Assembly: GCA_958419945.1 (NCBI GenBank)
Contig: CATZIC010000010.1
Span: 1 to 38,881, forward strand
Length of the DNA stretch: 38,881 nt
Direction: 5' to 3'
Source: an uncultured Clostridia bacterium
Lineage (GTDB): Bacteria > Bacillota > Clostridia > Christensenellales > Borkfalkiaceae
Positions 9,364 to 16,835 of this stretch are shown piece after piece. The notes under the pieces are model-generated. The model did not search any database. It was not told where the DNA came from and saw nothing but the letters and a program-made list of their open reading frames with translations. The first letter of the stretch is position 1, and each line of letters opens with the position of its first letter. The position numbers and the translations under genes were made by a program.

Positions 9364-10242
9364 ATGAGTACGTTTTGGATGGTAGTATTGATAACCACCG
9401 TTGCCGGCGTAGGCGGCACGGGTATAGGCGGTCTTTTAGGGGTTTTATTTCATAGAAACTCCGAAAAGATAGTAAGTCTTTTGTTAAGTTTTGCCGGCGG
9501 CGTAATGCTTTGCGTAGTTTGTCTTGACCTTTTAACCGAGGCTTTGGGACAGAATGCCGAGTCGGCTCTACACGTTTTCTTAGTTATAGCAATGGTTATA
9601 GCGGGCTACGGAATCGTTTATCTTTTGAATGCTTATATAGACAAAAGAACAAATCCGCAGGTAAAGCATATAGACGAACAGCATCCTAAAACCGCAGACC
9701 AACTTTCCGAACTTATCCACAGCGACCATTACGAAGAACATAGGCGTGAATACGATAAGGACAAGCACCCCAAAGCAAGAAGCGACCTTTTCGTCGCAGG
9801 CCTTGTTATGGCGTTTGCAATCGCACTTCACAATCTTCCGGAAGGCATGGTTATCGGTGCGTCATACGCAAAAGAAGGCGGCACAGCAACCCTTACAATG
9901 AGCGGCGGCTTAGCAATAGCGATAGTCATAGGGCTTCACAATATCCCTGAAGGTATGTCGGTATCCGTTCCTTTAGTAAGCGGCGGAATGGGCAAAGTAA
10001 AAGCGGCAATCCTTACGGCTCTCACGGGCGCACCTACTATTTTGGGCGCAATGCTCGGCTACTTAGTAGGCGCCATAAGTCCGGTAAGCCTTGCAATATC
10101 ATTAAGCTTAGCAAGCGGCGCAATGCTATACGTTGTGTTCGGTGAACTACTTCCTGAAGCAATTTTAATGTGGCGCTCAAAGGCCCCTGCGTTTGCAACT
10201 TTAGTTGGCCTTTTAGTCGGCGTAATAATTTTGTACGTATAA
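9364..10242 (+). CDS. ZIP family divalent metal transporter
   Basis: This 292-residue membrane protein carries the two ZIP-family signature helices, with motifs HNLPEGM (about residue 157) and HNIPEGM (about 193). The His, Asn and Glu residues of these helices form the transmembrane metal site. Between the early and later membrane segments lies a charged, His-containing loop (HIDEQH, HSDHYEEHR), typical of the variable metal-binding loop. It is expected to import zinc or related divalent cations. It has its own promoter and is followed by a terminator that contains a palindromic repeat, so it is probably monocistronic. Family certain; metal specificity not readable. Confidence 0.95.
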   Translation: MSTFWMVVLITTVAGVGGTGIGGLLGVLFHRNSEKIVSLLLSFAGGVMLCVVCLDLLTEALGQNAESALHVFLVIAMVIAGYGIVYLLNAYIDKRTNPQVKHIDEQHPKTADQLSELIHSDHYEEHRREYDKDKHPKARSDLFVAGLVMAFAIALHNLPEGMVIGASYAKEGGTATLTMSGGLAIAIVIGLHNIPEGMSVSVPLVSGGMGKVKAAILTALTGAPTILGAMLGYLVGAISPVSLAISLSLASGAMLYVVFGELLPEAILMWRSKAPAFATLVGLLVGVIILYV

Positions 10243-10249
10243 AAAAATT

Positions 10250-10288
10250 GGCGAAAGTCGGCCTATAGGTCGGTTTTCGCCTTTTTTA
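10250..10288 (+). terminator. Intrinsic terminator containing a palindromic repeat
   Basis: GGCGAAAGTCGGCC (10250-10263) pairs with GGTCGGTTTTCGCC (10268-10281), all pairs Watson-Crick or G-U, followed by TTTTTT. It ends the ZIP gene, whose stop is at 10242. Confidence 0.9.
10252..10276 (+). repeat. Interspersed palindromic repeat copy (CCTATAGG subfamily)
   Basis: GAAAGTCGGCCTATAGGTCG followed by GTTTT: it belongs to the second subfamily with core CCTATAGG and forms the terminator stem of the ZIP gene. Confidence 0.75.
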
Positions 10289-10384
10289 TTGGTAGGGCGT
10301 ATATTCCCGCCATCACAAGTATACGCCCAGATAACGCATTTTTAATTAATTTTTCAAAAAACTGTATGCAAAAACAAAAAACTG

Positions 10385-10393
10385 TGATATAAT
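10385..10393 (+). promoter_or_regulatory. Extended -10 promoter element
   Basis: TGATATAAT (TGnTATAAT, 10385-10393) lies 27 nt before the next start codon. No good -35 is visible, as is usual for extended -10 promoters. Confidence 0.5.
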
Positions 10394-10419
10394 CATATAA
10401 AATAGCGGCAGGACGTATT

Positions 10420-12090
10420 ATGGCAGAAGATTACAGGGCTATTGCAAAATTCATAAAAATATTATCGATTACCGCACTATGCTGTACGGTTTTGCTGTTT
10501 GCCGCACTGCTTGGCGCTTCCGCAACGCCCGGAAAGCAGAGTGGAGAGTTTACCGATAAGGTAACGGATGCCGTGGACAGCGCGTGGAATTTATCCGATA
10601 AAGTGAGTACCGTAACCACGGTTCAGTCTATAAATTTAAAGGTAAAGGACCCTAATCCCTATTATTTTACGGGTGAAACCGTTCAACTTAAAAGCACGCT
10701 TCTTCCGTCGGGTGCAGTGCCGGAGGCGATAGAATATTCCGTCGACGACGATACGCTTGCAGAGGTTTCGGCGGATGGTTTAGTAACCTTTCTGAAAAAG
10801 GGAAGATTTCAAGTAACCGCAAAACTTGTTTCCGATAACAGTATTAAAGCAAAATACACATTCGTATGTGCAGGCGAAAATCCTTTACAAGACGACGCAG
10901 TGGATAAAATGACTTTTTCCTTTTCTTCGGAAAAAGGTTCTGCGCTTACTATGCAAGCAGGCAAACGAAGAGAATTTTCCTTTAACAGCGGAAAAACAGA
11001 TCCTTCTATCGTGGACTATACGGTAGAAGACGAAAGTATAGTTGGCGTATTTCAAGGGATAGTTTACGGAAGAAAGGTAGGCGAAACCAGGGTTTTGGCA
11101 ACCCTTACCGCACGAGGAAAAACCCGTTCCGTTTACATACCGCTTACCGTAACCGAAGGCACGCAAGCGATAATTTCCGAAATAAACTTAAAGGACTACG
11201 TTTTCAGACACAAAAGCATACTTGAAGACTACAGAAATCTTATTGAAAATAACGGTGAAATAATAGAATGTTTCGTCATATCCGACAATGAAGAGGTTAT
11301 AAGCGTAAAACAAAACGAACTTCACGCAAATAAAATGGGAAGCGCCACTTTGACTTTTATATCCGCATACGACGAAAGCGTGCGTGCACAAAAAACCTTT
11401 ACCGTAGAGCCTATCAAACCGACCTCTATGAAAATTATCGGGCATGACGTTGTAACGCCGGGGACGTACAAATACGATGCACGCCATTATCCCCAAAGAT
11501 ATTCGAGTTACGTAAAATGGTCGGTGGTAAGCGGTAAGGGTACAATCGACGATGAAGGAAACCTTACCGTAAAATCCTACGGCAAAGTGGTAATCCGCTG
11601 TCAAAGCACCATAGACGACAGCATGTTTGTCGACAAAGAAATACAGGTAAAACTCTATACGGGGGCGTATGGGTTTGTTCGTAAACTTATGGGACACGGC
11701 GTTCTTTCCGCACTTCTCGGCTTCGGTGTGTTTTTCGTTTTCTACCTTTTTGCAAAACGTAAATGGACCTGCGTATTTTCTCCTATAGTAACTCTCGCAT
11801 ACGCCGGCTTATCCGAACTTATTCAGTACTTTACACCCGGAAGATATTGTCTTTTATCCGACGTACTTATTGACTTTATAGGCTCCCTTATCGGTATTGC
11901 GATTGCTATTGTAGTACTATTTCTAGTGCTTCTTATATGGCGTATCGTAAGTAAAAAAGGCTATAACAAACTGCGCGTTGTTATAAAGAAAACCAATTAC
12001 ACAAATATTTTTAAGAAAAAATTTGCTTTTGAAAGCGAAGCTTCACAAGAAATCACCGCCGTTGACGATTTAAACAAAAATAAGCAATAA
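10420..12090 (+). CDS. Ig-like (Big_2) repeat protein with C-terminal VanZ-like membrane domain
   Basis: This 556-residue protein begins with a hydrophobic segment (about residues 15-33), followed by about 370 residues of Ig-like material. The first module (about 70-150) has the Big_2 pattern, including LAEVSADGLVTF and a G-x-F-x-V-x-A strand. The C-terminal part (about 425-520) has four hydrophobic segments with ELIQYFTPGR and SDVLIDFIGSLIG, which match the conserved E-x-x-Q, pGR and D-x-x-x-N/D-x-x-G core of VanZ-like proteins. VanZ-like domains occur in teicoplanin-resistance and other envelope proteins; their biochemistry is poorly understood. VanZ proteins are normally small and lack such a large external part, so this is an unusual architecture. 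The stop codon lies within a palindromic repeat. Confidence 0.78.
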   Translation: MAEDYRAIAKFIKILSITALCCTVLLFAALLGASATPGKQSGEFTDKVTDAVDSAWNLSDKVSTVTTVQSINLKVKDPNPYYFTGETVQLKSTLLPSGAVPEAIEYSVDDDTLAEVSADGLVTFLKKGRFQVTAKLVSDNSIKAKYTFVCAGENPLQDDAVDKMTFSFSSEKGSALTMQAGKRREFSFNSGKTDPSIVDYTVEDESIVGVFQGIVYGRKVGETRVLATLTARGKTRSVYIPLTVTEGTQAIISEINLKDYVFRHKSILEDYRNLIENNGEIIECFVISDNEEVISVKQNELHANKMGSATLTFISAYDESVRAQKTFTVEPIKPTSMKIIGHDVVTPGTYKYDARHYPQRYSSYVKWSVVSGKGTIDDEGNLTVKSYGKVVIRCQSTIDDSMFVDKEIQVKLYTGAYGFVRKLMGHGVLSALLGFGVFFVFYLFAKRKWTCVFSPIVTLAYAGLSELIQYFTPGRYCLLSDVLIDFIGSLIGIAIAIVVLFLVLLIWRIVSKKGYNKLRVVIKKTNYTNIFKKKFAFESEASQEITAVDDLNKNKQ

Positions 12091-12112
12091 CGGGCTTATA
12101 GACGGACTTTTG
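12086..12112 (-). repeat. Interspersed palindromic repeat copy supplying a stop codon
   Basis: On the minus strand it reads AAAAGTCCGTCTATAAGCCC, then GTTATTG. Its ATAAC arm provides the TAA stop (12088-12090) of the VanZ-like gene. Confidence 0.8.
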
Positions 12113-12162
12113 CGCTTTTTAACGTTTTTTGCAAATTTAGGTGGTTTACTAACAAAAAAGTA

Positions 12163-12192
12163 CGGTAATCTACCTATAGGCGCACTTTTTGC
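12163..12192 (-). repeat. Interspersed palindromic repeat copy (CCTATAGG subfamily), intergenic
   Basis: On the minus strand it reads AAAAAGTGCGCCTATAGGTA followed by GATTAC. The closest relative in the window is the copy at 19159. AAAAAAGT (12154-12161) upstream can pair with ACTTTTT (12184-12190), making a longer hairpin. Confidence 0.7.
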
Positions 12193-12258
12193 TAAATTCT
12201 AATAAATTTCAGGCATTACGCAAGGCACTACTTAATTTTATATAAACAGGGGGTAATT

Positions 12259-12738
12259 ATGGCAAAGGAAAAAACCACGAAACTTCAGGAGGCAATCAAA
12301 TACTACTCGCAGGTTATAGAAAGCGAAACTACGTCGGATCTCGAAAAGCAGTACGCTACCACTGCGGTATATTATTTGAAACGCTACGCACGCTACTACG
12401 TAAACAAAACCGAAAACGAAAGGCTTATGAACGACAACTGCAAGTGGACGGATGAAGAAGAGGAAAAGTTAAAAGCGGAGTTTGAAAAGGGCTATTCCGT
12501 TGAAAGACTTGCCAAAATTCACCACCGTAAAAACAGCGGAATAATTTCCCGACTCGTTTCCTTAGGTCTTTTAACCGACGAAGGAACTTCCAAAAAGCGT
12601 TGGACGAAAGAGGAAGAGGAAAAACTCGAAAGGGAATTTTTAAGCGGAAAAAGCCTTGCTAAAATGGCAGACGCACACAACCGTACCATTGGCGGAATAA
12701 ATTCCCGTCTGATACTTTTGGGCTTGGTCGAAGAATAA
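12259..12738 (+). CDS. Protein with two Myb/SANT-like DNA-binding repeats
   Basis: This 159-residue soluble protein has two homologous repeats, near residues 55-100 and 113-157. Each starts with W-T-[DK]-E-E-E-E-K-L, continues with a 'S-[VL]-x-[RK]-[LM]-A' helix and ends with I-x-S-R-L-x-x-L-G-L. The Trp-[ST]-x-E-E start followed by a helix-turn-helix with N-R/H-R in the recognition region is typical of bacterial Myb/SANT-like or GcrA-like DNA-binding modules. The first 50 residues are helical and basic. GGGGGT 7 nt upstream of the ATG supports the start. A role as transcriptional regulator or DNA-binding protein is likely; targets are unknown. It is flanked by the repeat pair upstream and a bidirectional terminator downstream. 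Confidence 0.7.
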   Translation: MAKEKTTKLQEAIKYYSQVIESETTSDLEKQYATTAVYYLKRYARYYVNKTENERLMNDNCKWTDEEEEKLKAEFEKGYSVERLAKIHHRKNSGIISRLVSLGLLTDEGTSKKRWTKEEEEKLEREFLSGKSLAKMADAHNRTIGGINSRLILLGLVEE

Positions 12739-12780
12739 AATTTTGTCATAAACATTCTATAAACTACGTACAAAGCATAT

Positions 12781-12825
12781 AAAAAAGCGAGATTTGAATT
12801 ACTAAATCCCGCTTTTTGTTTTTTT
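12781..12825. terminator. Bidirectional intrinsic terminator
   Basis: AAAAAGCGAGATTT (12782-12795) pairs with AAATCCCGCTTTTT (12804-12817, one mismatch), with T-runs on both strands. It serves the Myb-like gene (+) and the HxlR gene (-), which converge here. Confidence 0.85.
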
Positions 12826-12826
12826 G

Positions 12827-13165
12827 CTATATTCTGTTTTTATGTCCCCATTCGCACATAGCGTCCAATATCGGCATTAAAGACTTTCCGCGTTCGGATA
12901 AACTGTATTCCACTTTGGGCGGAATTTGCGGATATTCCTTACGAATAATCAAACCGTCGTTTTCCAACTCTTTCAAAGATAAACTTAAGGTCTTATAGGA
13001 TATCCCTTTTATATACCGTTGCAATTCGTTATAGCGTACCACTTCAAATTCCATCAAAGTATATAGTATTGTCATTTTATACTTTCCGTTTATAAGCGAT
13101 AAGGTATAACTAAACCCCGTATCACACAGCCTTTCGGAAGCAATGCAGCGTGTTCTTTCGTTCAT
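12827..13165 (-). CDS. HxlR family winged-helix transcriptional regulator
   Basis: This 112-residue protein matches HxlR-family regulators along its whole length: Cys14 before the GKYKM(T) helix, a Y-N-E-L-Q-R-Y-I-K-G-I-S recognition helix (family form F-x-E-L-x-R-x-[IL]-x-G-I-S), and the wing ending in P-P-K-V-E-Y-S-L-S-E-R-G. In YodB/HypR-type members the cysteine at the Cys14 position senses quinones or oxidants; here Cys7 and Cys14 are both present. It is divergent from an iron-sulfur-flavoprotein-like reductase gene and its promoter overlaps that gene's promoter, so it most likely represses this locus and itself. AAGGATG upstream supports the start. Confidence 0.92.
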   Translation of the reverse strand: MNERTRCIASERLCDTGFSYTLSLINGKYKMTILYTLMEFEVVRYNELQRYIKGISYKTLSLSLKELENDGLIIRKEYPQIPPKVEYSLSERGKSLMPILDAMCEWGHKNRI

Positions 13166-13199
13166 AATTACATCCTTTTACACTCTACTTTTTGTTAGT

Positions 13200-13227
13200 A
13201 TCATACAAAAATGTGCGTACTTGACAA
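13200..13227 (-). promoter_or_regulatory. Promoter of the HxlR regulator gene
   Basis: On the minus strand TTGTCA (13222-13227), a 16-nt spacer, then TATGAT (13200-13205). The -35 shares bases with the divergent promoter's -35. Confidence 0.5.
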
Positions 13228-13262
13228 ATTAATAATATATGATTATAATATAAAAGTCAAGT
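13219..13262 (+). promoter_or_regulatory. Sigma-A promoter flanked by inverted repeats (candidate HxlR operator)
   Basis: TTGACA (13221-13226), a 17-nt spacer and TATAAT (13244-13249) form a consensus promoter for the oxidoreductase genes. ACTTGAC (13219-13225) and GTCAAGT (13256-13262) are perfect inverted copies bracketing it, one covering the -35 and one the start site region. An operator function is inferred. Confidence 0.65.
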
Positions 13263-13278
13263 CATTTAGGAGGATTTA

Positions 13279-13911
13279 TTGTTGAAAGTTTTACTGATAA
13301 ACGGCAGCCCGAACGAAAAGGGTTGTACTTATACGGCGCTAACGGAAGTTGCAACCACGTTAAACTCAAACGGAATTGAAACCGAAATATTATATCTCGG
13401 CAAAAAACCGATAGCAGGCTGTATCGCTTGCGGAAAATGTTTTAAAACCCGTCAATGCGTTTTTGACGACAAGGTAAACGAAGTCGTAGAAAGGTTAGAC
13501 GAGTTCGACGGAATAATCGTCGGCTCTCCCGTCTACTATGCCGGTCCCTCGGGGCAACTTACAGCCTTTTTGGATAGACTGTTTTACGTCGGCGGATCAA
13601 AAATGGCGGGTAAACTCGGTGCGTCGGTTGTCTCTTGCAGAAGGGGCGGCGCAAGTGCGGCGTTCGACAGATTAAATAAATACTTCACAATTTCCAATAT
13701 GCACGTAGTCGGTTCTCAATATTGGAATCAAGTTCACGGCTTTACGCCGGACGACGTTAAAAAGGACAAGGAAGGCTTGCAGACCATGAGAACGCTCGCT
13801 AAAAATATGGCATGGCTGCTTAAGTGCATTGAAGCGGGCAATAACGCAGGCGTTCAAGAACCTTGCTACGAGCCGATAGAACGCACACATTTCATAATGG
13901 AAAAATATTAA
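13279..13911 (+). CDS. Flavodoxin-like NAD(P)H oxidoreductase / iron-sulfur flavoprotein
   Basis: This 210-residue flavodoxin-fold protein has an N-terminal beta-strand and phosphate loop (INGSPNEKG), which binds the FMN phosphate, and a second flavin loop SPVYYAGPSGQ at about residue 75. The sequence C-I-A-C-G-K-C-x5-C near residues 48-60 matches the compact C-x2-C-x2-C-x4-7-C cluster motif of iron-sulfur flavoproteins, suggesting a [4Fe-4S] centre next to FMN. Two consecutive TTG codons (13279, 13282) could start it; AGGAGG at 13268-13273 is 8 nt before the second, so 13282 is equally likely. It is divergent from the HxlR gene and followed by a paralogue 35 nt after its stop. Its electron donor and acceptor are unknown. 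Confidence 0.85.
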   Translation: MLKVLLINGSPNEKGCTYTALTEVATTLNSNGIETEILYLGKKPIAGCIACGKCFKTRQCVFDDKVNEVVERLDEFDGIIVGSPVYYAGPSGQLTAFLDRLFYVGGSKMAGKLGASVVSCRRGGASAAFDRLNKYFTISNMHVVGSQYWNQVHGFTPDDVKKDKEGLQTMRTLAKNMAWLLKCIEAGNNAGVQEPCYEPIERTHFIMEKY

Positions 13912-13946
13912 TCAAATTTAAACGTAAAGAAAAGAGGAGTAATTTT

Positions 13947-14492
13947 ATGAGTAAGAACATTGTAGTAATCACAGGAAGCCCCAGAAAGAACGGCAACAGT
14001 TTTGCCATGACGGAAGCATTTATTAGTGCGGCACAGGAAAAAGGTCATACCGTAACTAGATTCGACGCGGCTTTAAAAAATTTGGGCGGTTGCCACGCTT
14101 GCGAAACCTGTTTCAAGACGGGCAAAGCCTGCTCGTTTGACGACGATTTTAACACCATCGCACCGTTTATCGAAAAAGCCGATACCGTAGTTTTCTCTAC
14201 ACCGGTATATTGGTATTCCATTCCTGCACAAATTAAATGCGTCATTGACAAACTTTATTCTTTCTGCATTGGCGGTAAAAACATTGCAAATAAGGAATGC
14301 GCTATAATTTCCTGTTGCGAAGAAGACGATATGTCCGTTATGGACGGTGTTCGTATTCCTATCGAGCGTTCTGCTGCCCTTCTTAAATGGAAAATGGTAG
14401 GGGAAGTTTTAGTCCCCGGCGTTCTCAATCCCAATGATATAGAAAAAACCGACGGTGTACAAAAGGCCATCGCCCTTGCCCAATCTTTGTAA
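13947..14492 (+). CDS. Second flavodoxin-like oxidoreductase / iron-sulfur flavoprotein
   Basis: This 181-residue paralogue of the preceding gene has the FMN phosphate loop TGSPRKNGNS, the second loop TPVYWYSIPAQ and a cysteine cluster C-H-A-C-E-T-C-x6-C around residue 48. I choose ATG 13947 because GAGGAGT sits 7 nt upstream and the flavodoxin strand begins at once. A longer in-frame ORF from 13863 overlaps the upstream gene and adds no recognisable sequence. Likely cotranscribed with the upstream gene under HxlR control, for oxidant, quinone or electron-transfer metabolism (inferred). A strong terminator follows. Confidence 0.85.
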   Translation: MSKNIVVITGSPRKNGNSFAMTEAFISAAQEKGHTVTRFDAALKNLGGCHACETCFKTGKACSFDDDFNTIAPFIEKADTVVFSTPVYWYSIPAQIKCVIDKLYSFCIGGKNIANKECAIISCCEEDDMSVMDGVRIPIERSAALLKWKMVGEVLVPGVLNPNDIEKTDGVQKAIALAQSL

Positions 14493-14521
14493 TCTAATAT
14501 TATAAAACTATTATAAAACGC

Positions 14522-14549
14522 AAAAAGGCTAACGAACCGTTAGCCTTTT
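14522..14549 (+). terminator. Intrinsic terminator
   Basis: AAAAAGGCTAACG and CGTTAGCC(TTTT) form an 8-bp GC-containing stem (14527-14534 with 14538-14545) with A and T runs on either side, after the second oxidoreductase gene. Confidence 0.85.
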
Positions 14550-14679
14550 ATATATTTGAAAAAAGTTTTTTAAAAATTTATCGTACTTACGCAGAGTTTC
14601 ACGTATATTAAAGTAAAATAATAAATAAAGGGTAATAGTCGTTTGATTTGCCCCTTTTAATTGCCTAAAATTTACCTTA

Positions 14680-15024
14680 TTACATCATTTTGTCGTCGGG
14701 TGAGATAAGGTAAATATTTCTTGAAATTTCCGAAATATCCCCGTGAAGCGCATAGCACGCACCGCTTAAAATATCCATTACACGCTGAATGGTGTCGTCG
14801 GAAACGGCCTCCATATTGACAACCGCAGGTTTGCTTAGTAGCAAAAAGTCAATAATTTTGAATACGTCGTCAAAGGAGTTAGGCTTAAAAACTCTTACCG
14901 AAACGTTATCGTCAACAGGTTCCGCTTCGCTCGTACTCTTTTTTACGCCGAAGTTTGTCTGACGGCTTTTATTAGACTTTTTGTCGGTATTGGATTCCTT
15001 TGTAAAATAATCAAAAAGACCCAT
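14680..15024 (-). CDS. sepF: SepF-like cell division protein
   Basis: This 114-residue protein starts M-G-L-F-D-Y-F, the membrane-binding amphipathic N-terminus typical of SepF, followed by a polar linker and a C-terminal domain with V-x-V-F-K-P-x-S-F-D-D-V, K-P-A-V-V-N-M and R-V-M-D-I-L-S-G-A-C-Y-A-L-x-G motifs of the SepF fold. SepF binds FtsZ and tethers it to the membrane at the septum. I start at ATG 15024 because GGAGG lies 5 nt upstream; a GTG at 15036 is part of that binding site. It is shorter than the usual 140-150 residues because the linker is short. It stands alone here rather than in the common ylm/divIVA cluster. Confidence 0.88.
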   Translation of the reverse strand: MGLFDYFTKESNTDKKSNKSRQTNFGVKKSTSEAEPVDDNVSVRVFKPNSFDDVFKIIDFLLLSKPAVVNMEAVSDDTIQRVMDILSGACYALHGDISEISRNIYLISPDDKMM

Positions 15025-15056
15025 AATTTCCTCCACGGTGTAAATCTATTTCTGTT

Positions 15057-15085
15057 ATTATATCATAAAGTTTTGCCCGTTGCAA
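15057..15085 (-). promoter_or_regulatory. Promoter of the sepF-like gene
   Basis: On the minus strand TTGCAA (15080-15085), a 17-nt spacer, TATAAT (15057-15062). Confidence 0.7.
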
Positions 15086-15218
15086 ATGATTTTAATCAAT
15101 AAATGGCGCTCTGAAAACGCACAAAGACGGAAAGGAAATATTTTTAGGTCGATTTTGTAAAAAAGTTGTTAAGAAACTGTTAAATCTTGCGCACTTTCGA
15201 TAACTTTCCGATTATTTC

Positions 15219-15247
15219 TTGACAATTAAGTTCGGCTTATATACAAT
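15219..15247 (+). promoter_or_regulatory. Sigma-A promoter of the HtrA-like gene
   Basis: TTGACA (15219-15224), 17-nt spacer, TACAAT (15242-15247), 67 nt before the start codon. Confidence 0.75.
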
Positions 15248-15314
15248 TAAGCCGTAAGATAGTAGCGGAAGATTCCGATAGACCTTAAAACCCTTTTCTT
15301 GATAAGGAGATTTT

Positions 15315-16664
15315 ATGAAAAATTTTAAAAAAGCGTTAGTTATATCGCTTATATTATGTATAGCGTTTACCCTTACGGCATGCACGCCGATAGCACGTGG
15401 TAAAAGTGCTTACGAACTTGCCGTCGACCACGGCTATAAGGGCACCGAAGCCGAGTGGCTTGAAAGTCTGAAAGGCGAAAGCGGACAAAACGGGCTTGAC
15501 GGAAAAGACGGAATAAACTTTAACGAAGGCTACACCGTAACCGACTTGTACCGCGAAATGACGGAAAGCGGAAATTTTCAAGGTACACTTGACGAGTTCA
15601 TAACAAAGTATTTTTCACCGCAAAAAAATGATGACGTTCAGACAGTAAACAAGCTTATGTTTTCCGTTTGCAGCGTTGTGTGTGAGTTCCCCGGTACCAC
15701 TTCTCAAAGTGCCGGTTCGGGGGTGTTTTATTCGGTTGATAAAGAGGAGGGGGACGCTTTGATTATAACGAATTATCACGTCGTCTATAACGAAAATTCC
15801 TACGATAATCGACCTATAGCCCAAGATATTCATATTTTCCTATACGGAAGCGAGTATATCGATAACCCACTTTCTTTCACGGCGACTTTCGAAGGCGGAA
15901 GCACTACGTACGACTTAGCGGTATTGTCGGTTAAAAACTGCGAAGCGATAAAACGTTCCGACGTTCAGGCTATAAAACTCGGTAATTCAGACGATGCAAC
16001 CTTAGGAGAAAAGGTTTATGCAATCGGTAACCCCGGCGGTAACGGCATATCGGTATCCGAAGGAATTTTAAGCGTTTTAAGCGAGCGTGTGAACATTAAA
16101 AACGTGTACGGTGATTCAAATTTGATGCGTGTTCTTAGATTCGATGCGGCTGTAAGCCCAGGTAATTCGGGCGGCGGACTTTTTAACGCCAAGGGTGAAC
16201 TTTTAGGCATCGTAAACGCAAAAAGCGTTGTTACAAACGTTGACGGCGTAAATTACGCAATCCCCGCAAACGTCATAGCTGCCTGCATGCGCCGTTTCGA
16301 AGCCGATTGTATCGGTAAATCGCAGACTTATATAACAAAACCCCTTCTCGGCATTTCCGTCTTAGAAAGCAATTCCGTTGCAATTTACGACTCGGTAAGC
16401 GGAAAGGTCAGGGTAGAAGCACAGGTTATTATAGATTCCGTGGAAGAGGGTTCAATCGCAAGCGGAATTTTGCAAAAAGGGGACAGAATCCTTTCCGTCG
16501 AATATAACGGCACCGTTTATCCCGTAAAAAGAAACTTCGTCATAGTTGATCTTACGCTTGGTGCAAAAGTCGGCGACAGTATGGTTTACACACTTATAAG
16601 AAACGGCGAAACCCTTCAAAAAACCATTATTATTTCCGAAAGTTGCATGACGAAAGTTATATAG
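15315..16664 (+). CDS. Lipoprotein trypsin-like serine protease (HtrA/DegP type) with PDZ domain
   Basis: The 449-residue protein has a lipobox L-T-A-C (Cys23), then an S-A-Y-E-L-A...G-Y-x-G-T-E-A-E-W-L module and a short collagen-like G-x-x run, a combination common in Firmicutes surface lipoproteins. The protease domain (about 110-340) shows the catalytic triad: His in TNYHVV, Asp in TYDLAVL and Ser in SPGNSGGGLF. A PDZ domain follows (about 345-440; GSIASGILQKGDRILSV). It probably degrades or refolds proteins at the outer face of the membrane. AAGGAGA supports the start. A palindromic repeat (15803-15828) encodes Y-D-N-R-P-I-A-Q at residues 163-170, in a loop between the catalytic His and Asp. 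Confidence 0.93.
   Translation: MKNFKKALVISLILCIAFTLTACTPIARGKSAYELAVDHGYKGTEAEWLESLKGESGQNGLDGKDGINFNEGYTVTDLYREMTESGNFQGTLDEFITKYFSPQKNDDVQTVNKLMFSVCSVVCEFPGTTSQSAGSGVFYSVDKEEGDALIITNYHVVYNENSYDNRPIAQDIHIFLYGSEYIDNPLSFTATFEGGSTTYDLAVLSVKNCEAIKRSDVQAIKLGNSDDATLGEKVYAIGNPGGNGISVSEGILSVLSERVNIKNVYGDSNLMRVLRFDAAVSPGNSGGGLFNAKGELLGIVNAKSVVTNVDGVNYAIPANVIAACMRRFEADCIGKSQTYITKPLLGISVLESNSVAIYDSVSGKVRVEAQVIIDSVEEGSIASGILQKGDRILSVEYNGTVYPVKRNFVIVDLTLGAKVGDSMVYTLIRNGETLQKTIIISESCMTKVI
15803..15828 (-). repeat. Interspersed palindromic repeat copy (TATAGGT subfamily), in CDS
   Basis: On the minus strand it reads GGGCTATAGGTCGATTATCG with a diverged left arm. It encodes D-N-R-P-I-A in the HtrA-like protease. 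Confidence 0.6.
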
Positions 16665-16739
16665 ATTAGCGACACATTTTATTTTTCTTTGCATTTATTC
16701 GCAAAATAAAAATTTTTGTCAGATTTTCACTCAAAACAG

Positions 16740-16768
16740 TTGAATTATTGTATAAAAAAGTTTATAAT
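16740..16768 (+). promoter_or_regulatory. Promoter of the ACT-domain gene
   Basis: TTGAAT (16740-16745), 17-nt spacer, TATAAT (16763-16768). Confidence 0.65.
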
Positions 16769-16835
16769 GAATTTTGCCGCTTGTTCGGTGTGCGAAGTTT
16801 TTCGCTCAGTGAAATATATATAAAGAGGATGAAAA

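Noticed and set aside
13863..13946. Upstream extension of the second flavoprotein gene
   Set aside because: It overlaps the preceding gene, lacks a ribosome binding site, and the family's first strand begins at ATG 13947.
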